From: Gracilimonas sp031580945
Lineage (GTDB): Bacteria; Bacteroidota; Rhodothermia; Balneolales; Balneolaceae
Direction: 5' to 3'
Assembly (NCBI GenBank): GCA_031580945.1
Contig: JAVLBT010000084.1
Span: forward strand, 1-12,250
DNA: 12,250 nt
Every line of letters starts with the position of its first letter. Position 1 is the stretch's first letter. Position numbers and translations under genes: made by a program. Below, piece by piece: positions 1 to 6,877 of the stretch. Under the pieces are notes generated by a model. It was given only the letters and a program-made list of their open reading frames with translations. It did no database searches and was not told the origin of the DNA.

Positions 1-2339
1 GAGATATTTCTGATCCTTAAACCTAAAATATTCATATCAGTGATTTCTGCATTCACTTGTGCTTTCAATTCCGGTAATTCAAGCGGAATGGGGGCACTTG
101 GGTCCGTTTCTTCATCCCAATCGATCATTTCATCAATATTTAGATAATCACTGCTGTATGTGCCTGTAACCGTTGGAATCTGACTTGGAGGATACTGTTC
201 CTTGATGAGGCTGAGATAATTTTTCATTTTTCCAGATAGCTCAATATCAGAACTGCCAAAACCCATTTTAAAATTATTCAGTTGTAATTCATTTGGAGTT
301 ACACTTAATGTGCCATTCAGGTTTTTTACATCCAGGGCTAATTCACCGCCGCTTGCATTAACCTCATTTAAACCTAAAGAACCATTCAAGTCTATTTTTA
401 GGGGGTCACCAGCCGGACCTTTGGCGGTAAGTTTAAGTGTCGCAGAACCGTTTAAGGCCTCCACCCAGGGTTGTAATGAATAATAATTCCTAATATCGCT
501 GAGCATAGCCTTCCCATCTATATTTAAATTAAATATTGGATTTTCAGAAAGATAATTTTGAACCTTTCCTTTCACCGCCAGGCTGTTCTTACCTGTTTTA
601 AAACGAGCTTGATCAATCTGCACTTGCGTACCGGAAACACGACCTGAAAAGCTTATATCTCTTAGAGGCTCACCAATTGATTTGTGTGCTATATATCCAT
701 TAGAAAGCTTTACGTTGCTGTTTTGCAGTAATTTTTGAACATCGAATGGTTCTAATTTTCCTCTAAGCACAAATTGGGACTCTAAATTTCCTCTCAATTC
801 CGTGAGCTCTTCGTCTATTTCATCTACAGGATAAAACTCATCCAGTGAGGACAGATCAACATTCACATCACCATTTATATTGACACTTCGATTTTTTTCA
901 TCAAGAGGGTTATTAATTGAACCTGATAATTCTAAGCTGTTATCTGAGGCTTTGAGTTTTGCTCTTTTGATCGCTATCTGCCGGTTTGAAGCATTGACTT
1001 CTGCTTCAATATCTTCAATTGGCCTGGGTACTCCTTCATATTGTAAGATTCCCTTTGTGAGCTTCATGTTCCCATTTACCTGGGCATTTTCAGGATCTTT
1101 GAACGTGCCTTTTGCAGATAACTCGACTGATAATAAACCTCCAAGGCGTTCTACCCCAAGTTCTCCGATCGGATAAAAATCTTTGATCGTAGAAAGGTCC
1201 GTCTCGTTTGCGATCTCAAGATCAAATCCTGGATTCTCAGATAAGGGGCTTGTTATCATTCCGGATACGGAGATATCATTACCTGCAGCAATAGCAGAAA
1301 AGTTTTGAATGGATATTTGATCGTTATTAGCTAAAAATGAGAGTGAGATATTTTGAATGGCTTCGGGGAGTTCGGGGTTTTTTAAATATCCTTCTTGAAC
1401 ATCGATATTGAAATTTAAAGCTGGCAATTCGTTTTCGGATAATGCCCCTTCTATTTTTCCCTCTACCTTTAAGGAACCCCGGGTCTCTAAGTTATTGACG
1501 TACTCTTCAAATTCGGGCGGTATTAAACCAAGTAATTCTCCAAAATTATCAGAAGAACTGGAAACAGCGATGTTTAAATTCATTGCATCACTGCTCCATG
1601 AATCAATATGCCCACTCAATTGCAGAGCCAGATTGTATAATCTTAAGCTCCCATCCTTAATATTTAGGGTTTCTTGTTCAAGGTCTATTATGGAGGATTG
1701 CTGAAGACTTACTTCAAGATCGTTAATGTAATCTTCTCCGGACATTTGTACCGATAAGGATTGAATTCCTGCATCAAGCTCTGTTTGAATGAGTCGGTCA
1801 AATTGAAGAGCAAGCTGTCCATTAATACCCTTTGCGAGTACCTCCATTTCAGAAACTGAATCTCCATACCGCAATACCCCGTTCTCTATTTTTAGTTCTG
1901 GCACTTGAAGTAAAATTCCACTTTCCTCTTCCGGAGTCTCTTGAGTTTCAGAGGCGATTAGAAAATCAATATTCGTAGTCCCATTTTCATAAATACGGTA
2001 TTGAATTTCCGGTGATTTAAGAATGAGTTCAGTAATCTGTATTTCATTTGAAAGTAGGGGCAAAATTTTTACAGAAAAGATCAACTCATCTAAAGATGCT
2101 ATTTCATTCTGCTCTTTATCTGGCAGCACAAATCCCTTCATGCTAATACCTGCATCGGGAAATGTCGTAAACAAGCTTAGGGACATCGACTCTACTCGAA
2201 CGTCCGTTCCGGTTTGCTGGCTTATCATCGGAACAACAGTTTCCCTAAGTCTTTGGTCATTAAAATAGATTCTCAAACCGGCTACAGCTACAATGACTAA
2301 TACTAAAAACCCGGCCAGAATCTTAAGAAATAATTTCAT
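1..2339 (-). CDS. AsmA-like envelope protein, 3' end cut by window edge
   Basis: The minus strand is open for 779 codons from an ATG at 2339 and runs off the window without a stop, so the C-terminus is missing. Residues 4-21 form one hydrophobic N-terminal membrane anchor. The rest alternates short beta-strand-like stretches and is rich in Asn, Ser, Leu and Gly. An acidic, Glu-rich linker lies near residues 131-139, followed by the AsmA-typical wording PELKIENGVLRYGD (147-160). From about residue 243 the chain is built of similar units of about 115 residues, each ending in a G-x-hydrophobic-x-N/S-x-L-S motif (near 243, 360, 473, 591 and 703). Known AsmA/TamB/YhdP relatives are inner-membrane-anchored periplasmic proteins linked to phospholipid transport and outer-membrane integrity; that role here is inferred. 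No clear Shine-Dalgarno sequence precedes the start. The gene is divergent from rpiB. The family call is fairly secure, the precise role is not. Confidence 0.85.
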   Translation of the reverse strand, partial: MKLFLKILAGFLVLVIVAVAGLRIYFNDQRLRETVVPMISQQTGTDVRVESMSLSLFTTFPDAGISMKGFVLPDKEQNEIASLDELIFSVKILPLLSNEIQITELILKSPEIQYRIYENGTTNIDFLIASETQETPEEESGILLQVPELKIENGVLRYGDSVSEMEVLAKGINGQLALQFDRLIQTELDAGIQSLSVQMSGEDYINDLEVSLQQSSIIDLEQETLNIKDGSLRLYNLALQLSGHIDSWSSDAMNLNIAVSSSSDNFGELLGLIPPEFEEYVNNLETRGSLKVEGKIEGALSENELPALNFNIDVQEGYLKNPELPEAIQNISLSFLANNDQISIQNFSAIAAGNDISVSGMITSPLSENPGFDLEIANETDLSTIKDFYPIGELGVERLGGLLSVELSAKGTFKDPENAQVNGNMKLTKGILQYEGVPRPIEDIEAEVNASNRQIAIKRAKLKASDNSLELSGSINNPLDEKNRSVNINGDVNVDLSSLDEFYPVDEIDEELTELRGNLESQFVLRGKLEPFDVQKLLQNSNVKLSNGYIAHKSIGEPLRDISFSGRVSGTQVQIDQARFKTGKNSLAVKGKVQNYLSENPIFNLNIDGKAMLSDIRNYYSLQPWVEALNGSATLKLTAKGPAGDPLKIDLNGSLGLNEVNASGGELALDVKNLNGTLSVTPNELQLNNFKMGFGSSDIELSGKMKNYLSLIKEQYPPSQIPTVTGTYSSDYLNIDEMIDWDEETDPSAPIPLELPELKAQVNAEITDMNILGLRIRNI

Positions 2340-2373
2340 ATGATGTTTTTTAAGTAATTTACTCCGTCCGCAT

Positions 2374-2400
2374 AATTTAAACTATTCAATAGTAATTTAA
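2374..2400. repeat. AT-rich pseudo-palindrome in the AsmA/rpiB divergent spacer
   Basis: ACTATT at 2381-2386 and AATAGT at 2388-2393 form a perfect 6-bp inverted repeat around a single C. It is flanked on both sides by a direct AATTTAA (2374-2380 and 2394-2400). It sits 35-61 bp upstream of the AsmA-like start, where an operator or promoter element would be expected. In such AT-rich DNA it could also be chance. Confidence 0.3.
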
Positions 2401-2481
2401 AGTATGGAATGAGTTTAATTAAGCATGCCAGTTAAAGATCCTAAAATAGGTTTCGTGTACAAATAATATTGTTCATTTTGT

Positions 2482-2509
2482 TTAACATAAACGATATAAA
2501 TTCTTTAAT
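2482..2509 (+). promoter_or_regulatory. possible promoter for rpiB-glyA-tatC
   Basis: TTAACA at 2482-2487 and TTTAAT at 2504-2509 each match five of six bases of the classic -35 and -10 boxes, with a 16-bp spacer, and end about 57 bp before the rpiB start. I saw no convincing Bacteroidota-type TTTG / TAnnTTTG pair. The match is weak because the spacer is AT-rich throughout. Confidence 0.25.
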
Positions 2510-2566
2510 GTCAGCCAAATTTTGCGGATATTTGATAAATAAATTCTTACCTAAAATTTACATCTG

Positions 2567-3007
2567 ATGATCATTCCAATTGCCAGCGATCATGCGGGCT
2601 TTCCTGCTAAGGAAATTGCTAAAAAGATATTGACAGAAATGGGTCACACACCCGTGGATTTTGGAACTCATTCCGAAGAATCCGTTGATTATCCTGATTT
2701 TGCCGTAAAGGTATCTGAACTAATTAATACAGGGGAACATGAACAAGGTATTCTTGTTTGCGGAAGCGGACAAGGGGTATGCATGACAGCCAATAAATAT
2801 CCGAAGGTTCGGGCAGGACTTACCTATACTCCTAAAGCAGCTGAAATGACGCGATCACATAATAATGCAAATATTATGTGTTTACCGGGTCGGGAACTGA
2901 ATGAATCTGAGATCAAAGAAATTATAGAAACCTGGTTTGCCACTGAGTTTGAGGGCGGCCGTCACAAGCGACGTGTAAATAAAATCCAATCATTAACCCA
3001 AAAGTAA
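2567..3007 (+). CDS. rpiB: ribose-5-phosphate isomerase B (RpiB/LacAB family)
   Basis: RpiB interconverts ribulose 5-phosphate and ribose 5-phosphate in the cytoplasmic non-oxidative pentose phosphate pathway. The 146-residue product has the family's full usual length. It shows the N-terminal SDHAG (7-11), the loop CGSGQG (65-70) whose Cys65 aligns with the catalytic base of E. coli RpiB, and R-S-H-N-N-A-N (96-102) carrying the active-site His98. Basic residues near 132-136 (RHKRR) fit phosphate binding. The loop is CGSGxG rather than the proteobacterial CGTGIG; as far as I recall this is common in Bacteroidota-type enzymes. It is the first gene of a tight cluster, with glyA starting 9 bp after its stop. 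A related sugar-phosphate isomerase (LacA/LacB, allose isomerase) cannot be fully excluded, but no sugar-catabolic genes surround it. Confidence 0.93.
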   Translation: MIIPIASDHAGFPAKEIAKKILTEMGHTPVDFGTHSEESVDYPDFAVKVSELINTGEHEQGILVCGSGQGVCMTANKYPKVRAGLTYTPKAAEMTRSHNNANIMCLPGRELNESEIKEIIETWFATEFEGGRHKRRVNKIQSLTQK

Positions 3008-3016
3008 TTGCCGCTA

Positions 3017-4315
3017 ATGAAATCTCTTCAAGAGCAAGACGCTCAGATTTTTGACCTTCTTGAAAAAGAAACTGACCGCCAAAATTATAACCTTGAACTT
3101 ATTGCATCTGAGAATTTCGCTTCTAAAGCTACGATCTCTGCAATGGGAAGTGTACTTACCAATAAATATGCAGAGGGATATCCCGGAAAACGGTATTATG
3201 GCGGTTGTGAAGTCGTAGATATTGTTGAAGATTTAGCTATTGAACGAGCTAAAAAGTTATTTAATGCTGATTGGGTAAATGTACAGCCTCACTCTGGCGC
3301 TACGGCCAACGCTGCCGTATATCTTGCGTGTATGAAACCCGGTGAAACTCTTTTAGGTTTTGACTTATCTCATGGTGGGCACCTTACACACGGGTCTCCC
3401 GTTAACTTTTCTGGTATTAATTACAATGCTGAATTCTATGGAGTGGAGAAAGAAACCGGTCGTTTAGACATGAACAAGATTCGGGACCGTGCCAAAGAAG
3501 TTAATCCAACGATGATCTCCATTGGGGCATCTGCTTATCCAAGAGATTATGATTATGAAGCTTTCAGGAGTATAGCTGATGAAGTAGGTGCCTTATTGTG
3601 GATGGATATGGCGCATACAGCGGGGTTGATCGCTACCAAAAACTTAAATGATCCCCTGCTGCATGCACATGTTGTAACTACAACCACCCACAAAACCTTA
3701 CGCGGACCTCGCGGGGGCATGATCCTGGTTGGTAAAAACACCGAAAATACTATTGGTGTAACGGCACGAAAATCTGGCAGGACCAAAAACTGGGGAGAAG
3801 TATTTGACTCTGCAGTCTTCCCGGGGACTCAAGGGGGGCCGCTCATGCATGTTATTGCAGCAAAGGCCGTATCTTTTGGAGAGGCTTTAGAGGACGACTT
3901 CAAAACTTATCAAACCCAAACCCAGTTGAATGCCAAGGCAATGGCCGACAAATTTGTGGAAATGGGATACGATATTGTGAGTGGAGGAACAGACAATCAC
4001 CTGATCCTGATCGACCTTAGAAATAAGGGATTAAATGGAAAGATCGCAGAAGAATCTCTTGGCAAAGCAGCAATTACTGTAAATAAAAATATGGTACCCT
4101 TCGATACAGAAAGTCCATTTGTTACATCAGGAATCCGTATCGGTTCGCCTGCGATGACCACTCGTGGACTAAAAGAGGCTGAATTCAAACATATTGCCAC
4201 CCTGATTGACAAGGTACTTCAAAAACCTGAAGATGAAGCAAATCTTAAACAGGTAGAACAGGAAGTACGTGATCTTTGTGAGCGATTTCCATTGTATGAT
4301 TTTGTAACAGTTTAA
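3017..4315 (+). CDS. glyA: serine hydroxymethyltransferase
   Basis: GlyA is a cytoplasmic PLP enzyme that converts serine and tetrahydrofolate to glycine and 5,10-methylene-tetrahydrofolate, feeding one-carbon metabolism. The 432-residue product carries the family hallmarks in order: LELIASENF near the N-terminus, GYPGKRYYGG, QPHSGATAN, the DMAHTAGLIA strand with the PLP-contacting Asp/His pair, and TTTTHKTLRGPRGG, whose lysine (codon 3692-3694, residue 226) forms the PLP Schiff base and matches E. coli Lys229. FPGTQGGPLMH follows. A TTG at 3008 would add only three residues; I chose the ATG at 3017 because family members start close to this point. The gene follows rpiB by 9 bp, and its stop overlaps the tatC ribosome binding site, so co-transcription is likely. 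Confidence 0.97.
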   Translation: MKSLQEQDAQIFDLLEKETDRQNYNLELIASENFASKATISAMGSVLTNKYAEGYPGKRYYGGCEVVDIVEDLAIERAKKLFNADWVNVQPHSGATANAAVYLACMKPGETLLGFDLSHGGHLTHGSPVNFSGINYNAEFYGVEKETGRLDMNKIRDRAKEVNPTMISIGASAYPRDYDYEAFRSIADEVGALLWMDMAHTAGLIATKNLNDPLLHAHVVTTTTHKTLRGPRGGMILVGKNTENTIGVTARKSGRTKNWGEVFDSAVFPGTQGGPLMHVIAAKAVSFGEALEDDFKTYQTQTQLNAKAMADKFVEMGYDIVSGGTDNHLILIDLRNKGLNGKIAEESLGKAAITVNKNMVPFDTESPFVTSGIRIGSPAMTTRGLKEAEFKHIATLIDKVLQKPEDEANLKQVEQEVRDLCERFPLYDFVTV

Positions 4316-4320
4316 GGAGA
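4314..4320 (+). promoter_or_regulatory. strong ribosome binding site fixing a TTG start for tatC
   Basis: AAGGAGA overlaps the last two bases of the glyA stop codon and lies 7 bp before TTG at 4328. The next ATG at 4346 is 25 bp downstream of it, too far for normal use. It is the only strong Shine-Dalgarno match I see before any gene in the window. Confidence 0.7.
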
Positions 4321-4327
4321 TTCCATC

Positions 4328-5176
4328 TTGGAAGAACGTCAAATCATGCAAAGCGATCCGCCGAAGGCTAAGAAACCAGCGGATCGAACTGCCACCATGT
4401 CTTTTCTCGAACATCTTGAGGAATTGCGATGGCGAATTATCAAAGGACTCATAGGGGTCCTTGTTGGCGTGGTAATAGCCTTCATTTTCTCCGATTTTTT
4501 TGTGGAAGACGTAATGTTAGGCCCCACTCAGGCTGATTTTTTCATGTATGACATTCTTCGGGTTGAGGCCGTTGATTTTGAATTACAGAGCAGAAGATTA
4601 CCGGGACAGTTTTTTACCTATTGGGGCACTTTATTCGTGATGGGTTTCATCATCGGCTCTCCAGTGTTTTTTTACCAAATGTGGTTATTTATAGAGCCCG
4701 CATTAGAACGCAAGGAAAAAAGAAAATCTTATTTCAGTGCTTTTTTCATAACCTTATTTTTCATGCTTGGGGTCTCATTCGGTTTCCTGATTCTGGTGCC
4801 TTTTGCGCTTCAATTTTTTGCCCAATTTCAGATATCCGACATCATTCGTAATGATTTTGATATCAATGCTTATTTTGGATCCGTTTCTATGTGGACAATA
4901 GCCTGTGGCATTATTTTTCAAATACCGATAGTGAGTTATGCCCTTTCAAAGATCGGGTTACTTACTCCTGAATTTCTAAAAAAATACCGACGCCATTTTA
5001 TCATACTGGCATTGATGATTTCAGCAATGCTTACTCCTCCCGATCCGGTATCACAGATACTGATTGCAGTACCTTTAACGGTGTTGTATGAATTCTCAAT
5101 ATTAGTTAGCCGATTCGCGCTTAGAAAGCGTAAAAAAGAATTAGATGAAGCGATCACGGGTGTTAGTGATAACTAA
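4328..5176 (+). CDS. tatC: Sec-independent protein translocase subunit TatC
   Basis: TatC is the inner-membrane core of the Tat system and recognises twin-arginine signal peptides on folded proteins. The 282-residue product has the conserved cytoplasmic F-L-E-H-L-E-E-L-R (26-34), then six predicted membrane segments at roughly 40-58, 96-118, 137-166, 185-205, 222-237 and 241-262. F-I-E-P-A-L-E (121-127) matches the conserved F-x-x-P-A-L region after TM2, and the TPPDPVSQ turn between TM5 and TM6 is typical. Loop 1 (about 59-95) is longer than in E. coli, as I expect for this group. The tail is basic, then acidic. TTG at 4328 is chosen from the ribosome binding site; ATG at 4346 or 4397 (M24) are alternatives. 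No tatA or tatB lies in the window. The 12-bp gap after glyA suggests an operon. Confidence 0.95.
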   Translation: MEERQIMQSDPPKAKKPADRTATMSFLEHLEELRWRIIKGLIGVLVGVVIAFIFSDFFVEDVMLGPTQADFFMYDILRVEAVDFELQSRRLPGQFFTYWGTLFVMGFIIGSPVFFYQMWLFIEPALERKEKRKSYFSAFFITLFFMLGVSFGFLILVPFALQFFAQFQISDIIRNDFDINAYFGSVSMWTIACGIIFQIPIVSYALSKIGLLTPEFLKKYRRHFIILALMISAMLTPPDPVSQILIAVPLTVLYEFSILVSRFALRKRKKELDEAITGVSDN

Positions 5177-5210
5177 CCGTATAACCGCAAATAATAAGCT
5201 ATGGTTTTAT

Positions 5211-5236
5211 CAGGCCTAAGCTTTATCTTTAGGCTG
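5211..5236 (+). terminator. weak hairpin after tatC, possible terminator
   Basis: GCCTAA at 5214-5219 pairs with TTAGGC at 5229-5234, extended by CA/TG around a bulged G. It starts 35 bp after the tatC stop. No T-run follows on either strand, so it is not a canonical intrinsic terminator. The rest of the 123-bp spacer is AT-rich, with a TATAAA at 5276-5281 that could serve the next gene. Confidence 0.3.
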
Positions 5237-5299
5237 AAATAAATACTATTCTGACCAGTTAACTGTTTACAAATCTATAAAATACATTTTCTCATATTG

Positions 5300-5812
5300 A
5301 TGAATCTGACTGCCATTAAAATCCCGGTACTTTTATCTATTATTGCTACACTTTTCCTGTTTTCATGTGATCAAGATGATCCCCGACGTATCGACTATTC
5401 CTCAGTTCCCGATCCTATTTCAGTAGAGGGAAGTGAAAAAATAACCACAGAAAGTGGATTAGAGTACTATATCATAGAAGAGGGTATTTGCCCGAGCGGG
5501 AATGAACGTTTTTGTTCTGTTAATCCAACCGACCAGGTTAGTATTTACTATACCAAACGTGTAAAAAACGACCCGGATAGAATTATAGCCAGTTCCTATG
5601 CAAACGATGGCGATATACCCGTCAATACCAATGTTCAAAATTCACGAATTATAACAGAGGAAGGATTTAAAAGAGGAATTATTGGGATGAAAAAAAATGA
5701 GATCAGAGTATTAATGATACCACCCTCCCTTGCATATGGCAATAACCCAAATTCAAGCTACTCAGAAGATACCATCCGTGTAGAAATTGAACTGGATGAT
5801 ATTATTTATTAA
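5300..5812 (+). CDS. FKBP-like peptidyl-prolyl isomerase lipoprotein
   Basis: A 170-residue product opens with a lipoprotein signal ending in L-F-S-C (Cys23 as the lipidated residue), followed by the acidic D-Q-D-D. Residues 50-170 follow the FKBP pattern: TESGLEYYIIEEG (50-62), strand VSIYYTKRV (80-88), I-I-T-E-E-G-F-K-R-G-I (117-127), R-V-L-M-I-P (136-141), LAYG (144-147) and a closing V-E-I-E-L. Of the usual active-site residues, Tyr83/84 and Tyr146 are present. The canonical FD pair is replaced (IASS at 96-99), and the Trp at the pocket base is Phe123. Cys64 and Cys72 bracket an insertion and could form a disulfide. The likely role is extracytoplasmic protein folding or binding, with reduced or no isomerase activity possible. 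The track-style TTG at 5297 is one codon upstream; ATG at 5300 is preferred. The gene ends exactly where the opposing alr ends. Confidence 0.8.
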   Translation: MNLTAIKIPVLLSIIATLFLFSCDQDDPRRIDYSSVPDPISVEGSEKITTESGLEYYIIEEGICPSGNERFCSVNPTDQVSIYYTKRVKNDPDRIIASSYANDGDIPVNTNVQNSRIITEEGFKRGIIGMKKNEIRVLMIPPSLAYGNNPNSSYSEDTIRVEIELDDIIY

Positions 5813-6868
5813 TTACCTGAGGTATATTCTGTTTAATTTCTGATTGATTGCTGTAGTAATCTCATAGGAAATTGTGTTTGATGCCATTGCCCACTTTTTA
5901 GCTGATAATTCCCCGTTTCTCAGTATAGTTACCTTTGTTCCTGTTTCAAATTTCTCCTTTCCGGTAAAAACAGCCATATAATCCATACTGATTGTACCAA
6001 CCTGTGGATAAAGTTTTCCATTGATCTCGATCTTGATCTTTCCGCTTAGTATTCTAAAGACACCATCAGAGTAACCTACAGGAACAATTCCAAGCCACCC
6101 ATCTTCAGGGGCTTTCCAGGTACTTCCATACCCAACCGCCTCTCCTTTCCTAATTTTTTTTACCTGCATCAGGTTCGAATTCCATTCTATAATGGGTTGA
6201 AGTTTTTCTATTTCACTTCCTGGGGCATATCCGTATAATGAAATTCCTGGCCTAATACCATCAAATACCCCTTTTTGGTGGTGATACAAAGTTCCTGCAC
6301 TGTTGGAGGTATGGGTAAACAGCTCTTCAGGAAAATGAGTTCTTATATCCTTAAAGGTATTAATTTGCTGGTTTACATCGGGACTTGCATCCCCGTCAGC
6401 ATTGGCAAAATGGGTGTAAATACCCGAATAATGTAAATGAGGGAACCTTTCCATACTTCGTAAAACTTCTTCTACTTCAGAAGCTAACATACCAAGTCTC
6501 ATCATTCCCGTATCAAAATGAAGATGGCAATTGGTCCCCTTTTCTAATCGTTTGAACACGGAGAGATCAGAAATACTTGCTGTAACGTTAAACTTTGTAT
6601 AGAGATGTTCTCTTCCTTTTACAGGAATTTCAAAAACCAATATTGGGTTATCAATTCCATTTTGCCTTAACTCCACAGCCTCAGCTATATGGGCAACACA
6701 AAACCAATCAACTTTATCCTGAAGAAAATCAGCTATGGGGATTAATCCATGACCGTAAGCTTCATCTTTGATCACCGCCATACATTGAACACCTTCCCCA
6801 ATATGTGATTTGATGATGTCCAAATTCTGCTGAAGTGTTGACAGATGTATATACAGAGTAGAATTCAA
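5813..6868 (-). CDS. alr: alanine racemase
   Basis: Alr is a cytoplasmic PLP enzyme that interconverts L- and D-alanine for peptidoglycan. The 351-residue product is near the lower end of the family's usual size. Lys34 in A-V-I-K-D-E-A-Y-G-H-G is the PLP lysine (the usual residue after Lys is Ala, here Asp). FDTGMMRLG carries Arg124. Arg206 in GIRPG contacts the PLP ring nitrogen, Tyr247 in VGYGSTW is the second catalytic base, and GTISMD (291-296) closes the substrate pocket. The only start that keeps the conserved N-terminal strand (TLYIHL) is TTG at 6868; the first in-frame ATG codes for Met30, next to the active site, and no Shine-Dalgarno sequence is obvious. The gene follows the FAD oxidoreductase stop by 9 bp in the same frame, so the two probably form an operon. 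It stands alone and is not fused to MurF as in some Bacteroidota. Confidence 0.95.
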   Translation of the reverse strand: MNSTLYIHLSTLQQNLDIIKSHIGEGVQCMAVIKDEAYGHGLIPIADFLQDKVDWFCVAHIAEAVELRQNGIDNPILVFEIPVKGREHLYTKFNVTASISDLSVFKRLEKGTNCHLHFDTGMMRLGMLASEVEEVLRSMERFPHLHYSGIYTHFANADGDASPDVNQQINTFKDIRTHFPEELFTHTSNSAGTLYHHQKGVFDGIRPGISLYGYAPGSEIEKLQPIIEWNSNLMQVKKIRKGEAVGYGSTWKAPEDGWLGIVPVGYSDGVFRILSGKIKIEINGKLYPQVGTISMDYMAVFTGKEKFETGTKVTILRNGELSAKKWAMASNTISYEITTAINQKLNRIYLR

Positions 6869-6877
6869 GATGTGTAT

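Noticed and set aside
880..2268. Plus-strand open frames at 880-1176, 1408-1704 and 2023-2268
   Set aside because: They lie antisense to the continuous AsmA-like frame, show low-complexity Ser/Phe-rich translations with no recognisable domain, and have no ribosome binding site.
2340..2566. Riboswitch or small RNA in the rpiB leader
   Set aside because: The spacer is AT-rich, with no conserved aptamer pattern and no strong GC stem.
4169..5157. Minus-strand and alternative-frame open frames across glyA and tatC, including plus-strand 4621-4851
   Set aside because: They are shadows of two strongly recognised genes; no family features.
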